Source: Paenibacillus xylanexedens
GTDB lineage: Bacteria > Bacillota > Bacilli > Paenibacillales > Paenibacillaceae
Direction of reading: 5' to 3'
Length of the DNA stretch: 64,000 nt
NCBI RefSeq assembly: GCF_007680605.1
Contig: NZ_VEIO01000001.1
Location: 496,001 to 560,000 of the forward strand
Both the position numbers and the translations under genes were made by a program. The notes beneath the pieces were generated by a model. The model was not told the DNA's origin. It was given only the letters and a program-made list of their open reading frames with translations, and made no database searches. Within the stretch, counting starts at the first letter, position 1. Every line of letters starts with the position of its first letter. Below, piece by piece: positions 18,654 through 32,951 of this stretch.

Positions 18654-19073
18654 TTAAAAATTGTTTTGCATACGTTCCAAGAAATCGGCCAGTGCCTGAA
18701 TCTCCTCTTCACTGAAACCATCCAGAATCTGATGAATATAGTTGGTTTTCTCTGTTTTATATCCTTCAATCTGTTTACGCCCATGATCCGTTAGACGAAC
18801 AAAAGTTACCCGATTATCCTCAGGATTTTTACGTCTTGTAACCATCTGGTCCGCTTCAAGTTGTTTCAGGTGGCGTGTGATTGCTGCACTGTCGATGTTA
18901 ATGATCTTCTGGAGCATGGATTGGTTGATCTCATCTACCTGATCCAGCTCGTGCAGAATTTCAAAGCGAGAGGAACTGATCCCGGTACAGCGTTCAAACT
19001 TGGGACTGATTTTGTTCCCCAGCACATTCAGCAGATTAATGATCTGCTCTTCTTTGGAAACCATACGTGTCAT
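18654..19073 (-). CDS. MarR-family repressor of the nitroreductase operon
   Basis: A 139-aa MarR protein, chosen to start at ATG 19073, which has GGGAGG 7 bases upstream; longer in-frame extensions have no ribosome site and cross the operator repeats. Helix-turn-helix and wing are in NQSMLQKIINIDSAAITRHLKQLE and RRKNPEDNRVTFVRLTDHGRKQ. One Cys (RCTGIS, residue about 29) lies in the N-terminal dimer region and could be a redox sensor as in other quinone- or diamide-responsive MarR proteins; this is inference. It heads the operon with the nitroreductase and ABM genes and probably represses itself through 19182-19223. Confidence 0.9.
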   Translation of the reverse strand: MTRMVSKEEQIINLLNVLGNKISPKFERCTGISSSRFEILHELDQVDEINQSMLQKIINIDSAAITRHLKQLEADQMVTRRKNPEDNRVTFVRLTDHGRKQIEGYKTEKTNYIHQILDGFSEEEIQALADFLERMQNNF

Positions 19074-19181
19074 GACTAGACCTCCCGGGTGAATCCAATC
19101 AACAACGGCGTATGTTAACAAATAATTAAAGTTGCCAGTATACAATGCCATTGCTTCATGATTCTGTAGCTCTCTCAATCG

Positions 19182-19223
19182 TTGATGGATCAATAGTTGA
19201 TACGTCAATCATTGATGGCTCAA
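19182..19223. promoter_or_regulatory. Three phased TTGA-N4-TCAA operators
   Basis: Three 12-bp sites, TTGATGGATCAA (19182), TTGATACGTCAA (19197) and TTGATGGCTCAA (19212), are spaced exactly 15 bp start to start. A further half site, TCAA at 19175, is in phase. They lie 110-150 bp upstream of the marR start and are likely its autoregulatory binding array. Confidence 0.75.
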
Positions 19224-19368
19224 TTAATATAACATGTCATAGATGAGAATGCAACAGGTTGGAAGAAAGAAAAAAAGGATTTTTTAAATACCTTATCGCA
19301 GATATTCATAAAGAAGGATTAGTATAGGTTGTCCCTAAAAGTATAATTTAACCCGGCATGAGTTTTGT

Positions 19369-19383
19369 TGAGAATTATTATCA
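19369..19383. promoter_or_regulatory. Fur box before the Btr-like regulator
   Basis: TGAGAATTATTATCA matches the Bacillus 7-1-7 Fur consensus TGATAATNATTATCA with one mismatch. It predicts iron repression of the siderophore regulator gene. Confidence 0.8.
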
Positions 19384-19493
19384 TTCAAACTATAATTAAA
19401 ATAAAAAAGTGTCGGATTTTGCTAGTGAAAAGCAAAAAGTAAATTATTAATTTGGTGAGAAGTAGGGCTTGCCCTAATGGAGAGGGAGTTCTC

Positions 19494-21095
19494 ATGAAAA
19501 GGACTGACTGGATGAAAAGGCTGGAGCGACTATATTTTTCTTCTATTCACATCTGCCATTACGTGTGTAAACCAGGGGAGTCACAACACAGGATATGGAG
19601 AAGATTCGCCGTGTGCAGAATAATGGATGGCACAGGGACTTTGACAATTGATAACGTAATGTATACGTTGTCCCGTGAAGATTGGTTTGTGTTTAGTCCA
19701 GGCATGCACGTGGAGTTACAAACAGATATAGAAGTCACTGTCCGAGTTCAGCTCATTTTATTTTCCGGTGTGGAACTTGTCCGAACACCCAATGTTTGGC
19801 ACACGAAGCCGTTTGATTTTCCTGTTACAGGCAAGCTTGAATTTTCATCCAATAGGCGGGATCTTCAAGAAAGAATGGATCGATTAATGTATAGAAGCTT
19901 CACTGCGGCAGAATCGGAAAACATAGACAAGAAGTATCTTGTGCACCAGCTGCTAATTCAGTTGATGACCTCTGTTAAACCCTTGGTTCAACCTCAGGTT
20001 GGAATGAACTTGGCCATAGATTATATGACACACCACTATACGAAGGACATTCGAATGCATGACATGGCCCGTCTGGCAGGGCTTAGTGTGAATCATTTTA
20101 TAAGAACATTCAAACGTCAATTTGGGATGACACCGATGGATTATATCCAGAAACAACGGATGACGAAGGCCAAACAGCTATTGTTTTCTACAGACAAGAT
20201 CAAGATCATCGCGGAGCAGGTAGGATACAGGGACGAGCACTATTTCAGCCGGGTGTTCAAGAAAAATGAAGGTGTTGCTCCAACATTGTATATGAAAAAT
20301 AAAGTTAGCCGTATTGCAACATTATACTATGGGCTGGATGACGTTGTTCTGACACTCGGGTTGAAACCTGTGTCTGCTTTATCTTATGTTCAAAGAGTGA
20401 CTCATCCTACCCTTATGCCTGCACATCAAGCCGATTCTCCTCAAGAACTTGTTCTGGACAGTTCCGGTCAGAACTATGATAAATTGAAGGGATTGCAGCC
20501 AGATTTAATCATTACGAGTGACCGTATGGAGCCAAACGAATCACTGCATCATATTGCTCCTACAGCAATCCTTAAACACACAAATCAAGTTGGCGAAAGT
20601 CTGCTGTATATGGCGGATATCATGGGACGGAAAGAACAAGCTATTCGCTGGATCGAACAGCATGCGAATTTAAGCCATGTTCTTCAGAATCGTATTCACT
20701 CCGAATGGGGAAAGCAGTCGGCAATGTTTATCCGCGTTTCCTCCGAATTCTACCGGATGTATGGATTGCATAATCAGACCGGTTCCTTGCTGTATGATGA
20801 TTTGGGATTACATATACCAGAGAATTACCCAAGCGAACAGTGGGCTGTGGAGATGAACATCAATGATGTGCAACTATACAACGCGGATCATCTATTTGTT
20901 ATGGTGGATCCTACAGCAGAAGCGAGAACTCAATTTCAACGTTTGTTGAAATCTGATGGATGGATAACATCCAAGGCTGTACAGGAAGGTCGTGTTTATG
21001 ATGCAGGGGATATTTTCTTCCAAACACTGGGTCCAACCGGGCGTGTAAGGGCTATGAAGTATGTAGCCAAGCAGCTTGGCGTTGCCTTAGGGTGA
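19494..21095 (+). CDS. AraC-family activator with siderophore-binding domain (Btr-like)
   Basis: A 533-aa regulator. The start at 19494 has GGAGAGGGAG upstream. The N-terminal about 150 residues are a cupin-like AraC sensor part. The AraC double HTH follows (MARLAGLSVNHFIRTFKRQFG and IIAEQVGYRDEHYFSRVFKK, about residues 185-265). The rest is a periplasmic-binding-protein-like domain of the FeuA/FecB type (GLQPDLIITSD, APTAIL). This order is that of B. subtilis Btr, which senses a Fe-siderophore in the cytoplasm and activates the uptake genes. The neighbouring lipoprotein is the likely target. Iron control by Fur is supported by the box upstream. Confidence 0.92.
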   Translation: MKRTDWMKRLERLYFSSIHICHYVCKPGESQHRIWRRFAVCRIMDGTGTLTIDNVMYTLSREDWFVFSPGMHVELQTDIEVTVRVQLILFSGVELVRTPNVWHTKPFDFPVTGKLEFSSNRRDLQERMDRLMYRSFTAAESENIDKKYLVHQLLIQLMTSVKPLVQPQVGMNLAIDYMTHHYTKDIRMHDMARLAGLSVNHFIRTFKRQFGMTPMDYIQKQRMTKAKQLLFSTDKIKIIAEQVGYRDEHYFSRVFKKNEGVAPTLYMKNKVSRIATLYYGLDDVVLTLGLKPVSALSYVQRVTHPTLMPAHQADSPQELVLDSSGQNYDKLKGLQPDLIITSDRMEPNESLHHIAPTAILKHTNQVGESLLYMADIMGRKEQAIRWIEQHANLSHVLQNRIHSEWGKQSAMFIRVSSEFYRMYGLHNQTGSLLYDDLGLHIPENYPSEQWAVEMNINDVQLYNADHLFVMVDPTAEARTQFQRLLKSDGWITSKAVQEGRVYDAGDIFFQTLGPTGRVRAMKYVAKQLGVALG

Positions 21096-21158
21096 TATTT
21101 TACACGTAAAGAGAGTGGAATAATCCATGGAAAGCTTGTTTGCTTTTCCCTACCATAA

Positions 21159-21173
21159 TGATAATGATTATTA
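21159..21173. promoter_or_regulatory. Fur box before the siderophore lipoprotein
   Basis: TGATAATGATTATTA matches the 7-1-7 Fur consensus with one mismatch and lies 31 bp before the lipoprotein start. Confidence 0.83.
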
Positions 21174-21204
21174 TTATTAAGTGAAAAAGGGGAATTAAAA
21201 CGAA

Positions 21205-22188
21205 ATGCTAAGACAGAGAACAGCCTATATGATTATGTTGCCCCTGCTCGTGCTCGTTCTGGCGGCATGTGGCAAGACAATGACTGAAGCTTCACATGGA
21301 ACATCTCCGAAACAGGACACAGCGTCAGAAGATAAAGGCACACAAACCATTCAACACCTAAAAGGAACTTCGGTTGTCCCCCAAAAAATAGAGCGTATGG
21401 TTGTGTTATCTGCTGCTTACATTGATCATATGCTTAGCATTGGAGAGAAACCTGCGGGTGTTAATGTAGAAGTACGCTACGGAGGAGATTACTTGCCTTA
21501 TCTGGCAGACCAGCTTCAAGGGGTTCCAACGGTAGGTTCGGCAGATAGTCCCAACCTTGAAGCTATTGTTCAGATTGATCCGGATGTGATTGTAATAGAG
21601 AGTCGAACAGCTGAAAATTCATATGATCAGTTGGAGAAAATCGCTCCTACGATTGTATTAGGTGACGAGTGGATGGATTACAACGGCGATACAGAGTATT
21701 GGACTCAAGATTTACTGACTATTGCTGGAATGTACAATAAGGTTGATCTGGCTAAAGAAAAAATCGCGGAAGTAGAGCTACAAGCCGATCAACTTAAAGC
21801 TGAAATACAACAGTTGGGTCAGAAAAAACTGGCTTATCTAAGAGTAAGGGAGAAGAACCTGCAGATTTATGCGGCAACAGGTCACCCGACGAATACACTT
21901 TTGTATCATGATCTTGGGTTTGAACCTTCTGCTGTGACCCCTGCTGAACAACGTGAAGATCTGTCTATGGAGAAGATAGCAGATATCGATGCCAATTATG
22001 TTGTGCTCGAAGCCGATCCCAATGCCCAGGACTATTTAAGTAAGATGAAAGAAAGCTCACTTTGGAAAAGCGTTCCGGCTGTTGGAGCCGACCAGGTCTA
22101 TCAAACCGACTCCTTCTGGTTGTTTAAAGGATGGGGAGCTATAGGACGAAGCGAAATATTAAATGAAATTAAAGATATGATTCAATAG
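21205..22188 (+). CDS. Iron-siderophore ABC transporter substrate-binding lipoprotein
   Basis: A 327-aa lipoprotein. The signal peptide ends in the lipobox LAAC (Cys about residue 22). The class III (FecB/FeuA) binding fold is shown by KIERMVVLSAAYIDHML, PNLEAIVQIDPDVIVIES and APTIVLGDEW, with a long connecting helix around residues 185-215. It should capture a ferric siderophore outside the membrane. The stop codon directly abuts the start of the FhuF-like gene, so the two are translationally coupled. No permease or ATPase gene is nearby, so it must use a transporter encoded elsewhere, as FeuA-type orphan binding proteins can. Confidence 0.93.
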   Translation: MLRQRTAYMIMLPLLVLVLAACGKTMTEASHGTSPKQDTASEDKGTQTIQHLKGTSVVPQKIERMVVLSAAYIDHMLSIGEKPAGVNVEVRYGGDYLPYLADQLQGVPTVGSADSPNLEAIVQIDPDVIVIESRTAENSYDQLEKIAPTIVLGDEWMDYNGDTEYWTQDLLTIAGMYNKVDLAKEKIAEVELQADQLKAEIQQLGQKKLAYLRVREKNLQIYAATGHPTNTLLYHDLGFEPSAVTPAEQREDLSMEKIADIDANYVVLEADPNAQDYLSKMKESSLWKSVPAVGADQVYQTDSFWLFKGWGAIGRSEILNEIKDMIQ

Positions 22189-23034
22189 ATGGTACGTTAT
22201 TCAGGGAATGACCGTTCAGAGATGGTGGCTGTTTTGGAAACTTCTTTTGTGACGAGTATCCGTGGAGCAGATGAGAACTCCACATATGCTTTTGCTGTCA
22301 GTGATTTGCTACATGATGAGAAGAGAGGCTTGATATTACACCAACAAGCCTTACAACAAGGACTTGATCTAGGCGGAACAGGAAGTGTGGCAGTAGGTAC
22401 CCTTTTTGCCAAGCGATATTCGGTATGGGTTATGGCTGTAATCTCAGCTTGCAGTCTATATGATACTCATCTGAATATTGAGGATGACGTTGTACGATTC
22501 AAGTTGAATGGCACAGGCGGGATGCGCTATGAGACCCGGTTGGAAAGAAGTATAGATAATGGTTCAGAACTGGGGATTGGGACTAATATAGATTCCACTA
22601 GTGAGGTTTTGGCTCAGCGCAGGACAGAAATTAGAATGCTACGGGATAGTTTACAGCTACACTTGGAACGTATCTTCCAATCCGTTGCTGCGGCAACAGG
22701 AGCAAGCGTAAGGGTTATGAATGAACTGGTGGCACACAATGTACAACAATTGCTTACACAGATAATTGAAGATCACGCCATATGGAAGACGGATAAGCGT
22801 CTTGAGCTCATTAAGCATGATGCACATGTATGGCTAGAGGAGTCAACGAATAATACATTTTCGACTCGGTTGCAACGCTTTGAACATCCGGAATGGGAGG
22901 GTCCTCCGCTTCTGATCCGCAGGTATTGCTGTCTGGCGTATCAAGTGGGTAGCGGCAGTTCTGCCCATGGCTATTGTAACACTTGTCCAAAACTAGATTC
23001 AGAATCGCGATGGCGCATGCTTTTGAAATCGTGA
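22189..23034 (+). CDS. FhuF-like (2Fe-2S) ferric siderophore reductase
   Basis: A 281-aa protein whose C-terminus carries CC-x14-C-x2-C (RYCCLAYQ ... GYCNTCP), the iron-sulfur ligand pattern of FhuF-type ferric reductases, which release iron from imported siderophores in the cytoplasm. The spacing between cysteine pairs is longer than the usual about 10. The ATG follows the lipoprotein stop TAG without a gap. A strong terminator ends the two-gene operon. The N-terminal part is divergent, so assignment rests mainly on the Cys pattern and the context. Confidence 0.82.
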   Translation: MVRYSGNDRSEMVAVLETSFVTSIRGADENSTYAFAVSDLLHDEKRGLILHQQALQQGLDLGGTGSVAVGTLFAKRYSVWVMAVISACSLYDTHLNIEDDVVRFKLNGTGGMRYETRLERSIDNGSELGIGTNIDSTSEVLAQRRTEIRMLRDSLQLHLERIFQSVAAATGASVRVMNELVAHNVQQLLTQIIEDHAIWKTDKRLELIKHDAHVWLEESTNNTFSTRLQRFEHPEWEGPPLLIRRYCCLAYQVGSGSSAHGYCNTCPKLDSESRWRMLLKS

Positions 23035-23062
23035 TGATTAAAGAACTTGGTTTATAAAAAAT

Positions 23063-23108
23063 ACAGTTACAGTCGGTGTATTTACTCTCCGAAGGTAACT
23101 GTTTTTTT
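23063..23108 (+). terminator. Intrinsic terminator of the siderophore operon
   Basis: ACAGTTAC pairs with GTAACTGT, followed by TTTTTT. Confidence 0.85.
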
Positions 23109-23162
23109 GCGTTAGGGGAAGGGCGCTCCAAAATCAAGGAATCCCTGTGAATTAGGCGGCTC

Positions 23163-29192
<6,030 letters not shown>

Positions 29193-29564
29193 GCACGCTT
29201 ATTTAAAATGTGATGTACGAGGCATATAGATAATTTGGCAAAAGTGCAATAACGGGTAGTCATAGAAAAACAGGCTTGGAGCAGATCTGAGTCTGTCTTT
29301 TTGTACGCTCTCCCGTTATCTTCATTGATTAAAAAGTATCTCAGCGCAAATTTTAAACATAGTGATTTTCTTTAGTATAGGGAAACAAGTATACCCAACT
29401 TTTTTAGGTTGAATGACAATTACGTTTCTGTTAGCTTCCCCTACCGGATTTCAACTCATATAATAACGCTAATTCTATTCGGATATTGCAAAGTAACCTG
29501 GAGATGAGTGTGTATGAATGCAACGAAGCCTGTTCTAGATAGATTATGAAAGGGTTGGTGAAGT
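29193..29564. other. Intergenic region after the collagen-like gene
   Basis: A 372-bp AT-rich gap. It contains a terminator at 29270-29302 and the ribosome site (GAAAGGGTTGG) of the next gene. A loose dyad (GTATAGGG ... AGTATACCC, near 29377-29397) lies between them; nothing else is evident. Confidence 0.7.
29270..29302 (+). terminator. Intrinsic terminator after the collagen-like gene
   Basis: ACAGGCT pairs with AGTCTGT (one G-U), followed by CTTTTT. Confidence 0.72.
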
Positions 29565-30992
29565 ATGGGCCTCGAAGCTTTGAATGAACGTGTGAAGCAA
29601 GATTTAGCTTATCTATGTTTTGGAGGTACCAGCTGGGTTCGTACAAGAGAGCATGCAGAGGGGCATGTCTATGATGTTGTTGTTGTAGGCGGTGGACAGA
29701 GCGGCCTTGGGGCTGCATTTGGACTTTTGCGCGAACGGATCTCGAATATTCTGATCATCGACGAGAATGTGGCAGGGCAAGAAGGGCCATGGGAAACTTA
29801 TGCACGTATGGTAACGTTGCGGACGCCGAAGCACCTAACTTCTATTGATCTAGGGATTCCATCGCTGACTTTTCGTGCATGGTGGGAGGCTCAGGAGGGT
29901 GTTGAGGGATGGCAGCAGATCGATAAAATCCCGCGCGGGGACTGGATGAATTATTTGCGTTGGTATCGGGAAGTGCTGGACCTTCCAGTACAGAACGAAG
30001 TTAAGTTGAACCTCATTGAACCTGGGCAGGATGGAATCCATCGTCTGCATGTAAACGAAAAAGGAACTCGTGAAAAGCTGATTTTGGCTCGGAAAGTTGT
30101 GCTTGCAACCGGTATTCAAGGAGGCGGTGAGTGGCATGTACCCTCAATAATCTCAGATCATCTGCCGCGAGAGTTGTATGCCCATACCTCAGAAAAAATT
30201 GACTTTGAACGGTTAAAAGGAAAAAAGGTTGCAGTGCTCGGCGGTGGTGCATCGGCTTTTGACAATGCAAACCACGCGCTAGCCTCAGGTGTGGCTGAAG
30301 CCCATGTTTTTGTCAGACGTGAACAATTACCACGAGTCAATCCGATTCGTCAAATGGAACAATCCGGCATGATCGAGCGGTTTCACGCTTTACCTATGGC
30401 TGATAAGTATCAGGTGATATCTCACTTTTTCAAATATAATCAGCCACCTACCAATGATACGTTCAACCGGGCCGCATCTTGGCCTGGATTCGAGCTACAT
30501 CTGGATTCACCGTGGTTAAGCGTGCAGGCTACGAATCAAGGAGCAAAGGTTGAAACGGCACATGGAACTTATACGTTTGATTTCCTTATTGTAAGTACAG
30601 GTCTGCTCAGCGATCCCGCTCTTCGTCCTGAACTGCAACTCGTGGAACAGCACATTGCTCGCTGGCAAGATTGTTACGAAGCCCCGCTGGAAGTTCGGAA
30701 TGCGCTACTTGATGCACACCCTTTTTTAAGCGCTGGATTTGCAATGACCAGTAAAAGTGAACAGGGAAAAACGCTACTGCATGGTTTGTTTATATTCAAT
30801 TATTCTGCTCTGGCCAGTTGTGGGCTGTCTGCTTCAGCGATATCGGGCACCAGAAGTGCCATCCCCAAACTGGTTGCAGGTATAGCCGATCAATTGTTCC
30901 TCGATGACCGGGAGGAGACACTTCGTGGGTTTTATGATTACAATGAGCTGGAATTTACGGAGACATGGGTGAAACGCCCCGTTCTTGGCTGA
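29565..30992 (+). CDS. FAD/NAD(P)-binding oxidoreductase, flavin monooxygenase-like
   Basis: A 475-aa flavoprotein. The FAD-binding Rossmann motif is VVVVGGGQSGLGAAFGL (about residue 37) and the NAD(P)-binding motif is KVAVLGGGASAFDNA (about residue 223); the C-terminal FLIVSTGLL motif is the ATG/STG segment of two-dinucleotide-binding proteins. The layout is that of flavin-containing or Baeyer-Villiger-type monooxygenases, although the exact FxGxxxHxxxW fingerprint is not visible. The gene is alone between two terminators. Substrate unknown. Confidence 0.88.
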   Translation: MGLEALNERVKQDLAYLCFGGTSWVRTREHAEGHVYDVVVVGGGQSGLGAAFGLLRERISNILIIDENVAGQEGPWETYARMVTLRTPKHLTSIDLGIPSLTFRAWWEAQEGVEGWQQIDKIPRGDWMNYLRWYREVLDLPVQNEVKLNLIEPGQDGIHRLHVNEKGTREKLILARKVVLATGIQGGGEWHVPSIISDHLPRELYAHTSEKIDFERLKGKKVAVLGGGASAFDNANHALASGVAEAHVFVRREQLPRVNPIRQMEQSGMIERFHALPMADKYQVISHFFKYNQPPTNDTFNRAASWPGFELHLDSPWLSVQATNQGAKVETAHGTYTFDFLIVSTGLLSDPALRPELQLVEQHIARWQDCYEAPLEVRNALLDAHPFLSAGFAMTSKSEQGKTLLHGLFIFNYSALASCGLSASAISGTRSAIPKLVAGIADQLFLDDREETLRGFYDYNELEFTETWVKRPVLG

Positions 30993-31012
30993 GGCAATCC
31001 TATAAATTATTT

Positions 31013-31044
31013 CGTGCAGCAGGAGATGCTGTACGTTTTTTTTG
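31013..31044 (+). terminator. Intrinsic terminator after the FAD oxidoreductase
   Basis: CGTGCAGCA pairs with TGCTGTACG (one G-U) around GGAGA, followed by eight T. Confidence 0.85.
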
Positions 31045-31124
31045 TTTTTTTACATTGTGACTTACACTCGGTGTCGATTTATTGTAAAATGTCGTTTGGA
31101 TCATGTTAAAGGCAGGGATAACAA

Positions 31125-31631
31125 ATGGTAGAAAAGAAACAAATAAAACAAATGAATTATGAGCAATTCAGGGCTCATGTCAAAAAAGCATCACGTGTAC
31201 GCAATGTACCTCTAACCAAAATTGTAGCTTTTCAAGAGAAGTTTATGAAAATTGAGGAAGTACAGTTCTATGATGTAGAGCAAAATTATATGAGTGTGCA
31301 AGCCTGTAACACGTTGTGGATGAATCTTGAGAACAAATCATTCCGTAATATGGTCTCTCAGCCATTACAGCTCTATCGGCAGATGCCCAATCTTGGGCGA
31401 CTTTCTTTCGAGAATCTGATCCGTGAATTATATGACACCGCTGTACCCATCTTGATTGATTATGATCCAGAACAATATTACACCTTAGAACAGTTAATTG
31501 AGATACTGGCAACGGATGAGGAAAAGCTCATCGAGCAACTGGAGATGGGAAGATTCAAGGGTGCTTTTATCAACGAAGAAGGCAAATGGCTCAAACCCAA
31601 GCCGGAAGTGGAAAGCACGGAGTTATTGTAG
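31125..31631 (+). CDS. Hypothetical protein, 168 aa
   Basis: I do not recognise this protein. It is soluble, without signal peptide or membrane segment. It starts with a basic region (MVEKKQIKQMNYEQFRAHVKKASRV), has a middle with aromatic and acidic residues, and ends in an acidic helical part (TLEQLIEILATDEEKLIEQLEMGRFKGAF) that resembles a helix-turn-helix-like or excisionase-type fold placed before a short beta hairpin. It is flanked by terminators on both sides, so it is monocistronic. Confidence 0.75.
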   Translation: MVEKKQIKQMNYEQFRAHVKKASRVRNVPLTKIVAFQEKFMKIEEVQFYDVEQNYMSVQACNTLWMNLENKSFRNMVSQPLQLYRQMPNLGRLSFENLIRELYDTAVPILIDYDPEQYYTLEQLIEILATDEEKLIEQLEMGRFKGAFINEEGKWLKPKPEVESTELL

Positions 31632-31660
31632 AAATACGCCGTATTATACAAAAACGTCAA

Positions 31661-31707
31661 AATCCTGCAGCACTGCCACCAGAAGCGGCGGTTGTTGCAG
31701 GATTTTT
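31661..31707 (+). terminator. Strong intrinsic terminator
   Basis: A long stem, AATCCTGCAGCACTGCC against GGCGGTTGTTGCAGGATT with one bulge and G-U pairs, is followed by TTTTTA. It closes the 31125 gene. Confidence 0.87.
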
Positions 31708-32152
31708 AATGACAAGTCTTAATGAGCACGACGAACTACAAATCCATCTCTGCGACAATTGGGAGATTCGGGTATCGATAAGATACGCTGGCCCTGAATC
31801 AGGATTCCTTTATCTCTGGTACAGAAGGCAGGAGGGCGGCCGTTCAGACGACAGTACGGTCCAATCAGCAGAAATCCGCCTATAGGGATGAGTTGTTTTT
31901 CTTTTTGCGTAACCGCTCCAATTGAAGGAAATCCAGCCCGAACGCATGCGTGAAGATTCTTTGGTTGGATGTAACACACAGGTTTTCCGTCGTTTGATCG
32001 TACGGTCTGACATTGAAGTCATCACCTCTCCGTTGCAGGGACTAGGTTATCAGATGCGTGCTAGGGATTATTGGATAGGGACACTTGGACAAGAAAATAA
32101 GTCGAACAGTGAAAGTTTTTGAAGGTTTTTAAATTATTTTGAATGAAAATGA

Positions 32153-32180
32153 TTGTTTTTTACGGGATTTATGATACTAT
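32153..32180 (+). promoter_or_regulatory. Promoter of the fructose operon
   Basis: TTGTTT (32153) and TACTAT (32175) are spaced 16 bp, 23 bases before the fruR start. The only good sigma-A-like pair before this three-gene operon. Confidence 0.55.
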
Positions 32181-32202
32181 AGAAGCAGTTGGAGGAATGC
32201 AT

Positions 32203-32949
32203 ATGCTGACTGAAGAACGATATGCTGCAATTGTAGAGCGCTTACATTTACAGGGAATTGTGAAGTTGCAAGAACTGGTTGATGTGTTGGGTGTTTCTGA
32301 ATCCACGATTAGAAGAGATTTGATTGATCTGGAAAGCCGACAGATGCTCAAACGTATTCATGGTGGTGCTTCACTGGTAAATGAAAAGTCATTAGAACCA
32401 GGTATGGAGGAAAAAACGTTCAAAAACATTCAACAGAAGACAGTGATTGCCCGCCTGGCAGCGCAGGAAATCCAGAATGGAGAGTGCATTTATCTGGATG
32501 CAGGCACAACAACACTCGCTATGATCCCTTTTATCGAAGCCAGGGATGTAACCGTGGTCACCAATGGACTATCCCATGTGGAGGCGCTGGTAAGCAAACG
32601 AATTCGCAGTTACTTGCTGGGTGGCATGATGAAAATTCATACCAAAGCGGTGATCGGCAGTATCGCGCTACAGAACATGGATAATTTCCGATTTGACAAG
32701 TGTTTTCTAGGAAGTAACGGAGTAGATCCGGAAATGGGGTATACAACTCCTGATCCAGAGGAAGCCTTGATTAAGAGGCGTGCACATCAATTGTCAGGGA
32801 AATCCTATGTGCTGGCTGATTCCAGCAAAATCGGGGATATTACTTTTGCCAAATTGTTTGATTTGGAGGAGGCAGATTTGATTACGGAGCGAATGCCTGA
32901 ACATTGGCGTGCAGTAATCACCCAGAAAACTAAAATAATTGAGGGATAG
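32203..32949 (+). CDS. fruR: DeoR-family repressor of the fructose operon
   Basis: A 248-aa DeoR regulator, started at 32203 where GGAGG lies 7 bases upstream. The N-terminal winged HTH is KLQELVDVLGVSESTIRRDL with the DeoR signature RIHGGA. The C-terminal sugar-phosphate sensor has DAGTTTLAMI, VVTNGLSHVE, LLGGMM and ADSSKIG. It lies 2 bp before fruK, giving the standard Firmicutes order fruR-fruK-fruA. The family releases DNA when fructose 1-phosphate binds. Confidence 0.93.
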   Translation: MLTEERYAAIVERLHLQGIVKLQELVDVLGVSESTIRRDLIDLESRQMLKRIHGGASLVNEKSLEPGMEEKTFKNIQQKTVIARLAAQEIQNGECIYLDAGTTTLAMIPFIEARDVTVVTNGLSHVEALVSKRIRSYLLGGMMKIHTKAVIGSIALQNMDNFRFDKCFLGSNGVDPEMGYTTPDPEEALIKRRAHQLSGKSYVLADSSKIGDITFAKLFDLEEADLITERMPEHWRAVITQKTKIIEG

Positions 32950-32951
32950 CG

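Larger units (their letters stand above)
19074..19493. other. Divergent intergenic region with MarR operators and a Fur box
   Basis: A 420-bp region between the marR gene (minus) and the Btr-like regulator (plus). It holds the three-fold operator array at 19182-19223 and a Fur box at 19369-19383. The stretch between them (19224-19368) is AT-rich and shows no further feature. Confidence 0.8.
31632..32202. other. Intergenic stretch of uncertain coding content
   Basis: 571 bp between the hypothetical gene and fruR. The first part holds a strong terminator (31661-31707). From about 31708 to 32030 short frames exist on both strands: on the plus strand a reading containing LQIHLCDNWEIRVSIRY, and on the minus strand two overlapping frames, one with GGAGAGGTG before its ATG near 32025. 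None is convincing. 32153-32180 is the fruR promoter. Confidence 0.6.

Noticed and set aside
31586..31885. Plus-strand frame of 99 codons overlapping the end of the 31125 gene
   Set aside because: It starts inside the previous gene in another frame and crosses a strong terminator with a 17-bp stem. Kept only as an uncertain region.
31719..32025. Two overlapping minus-strand frames upstream of fruR
   Set aside because: They overlap one another, one lacks a ribosome site, and neither resembles a known family.
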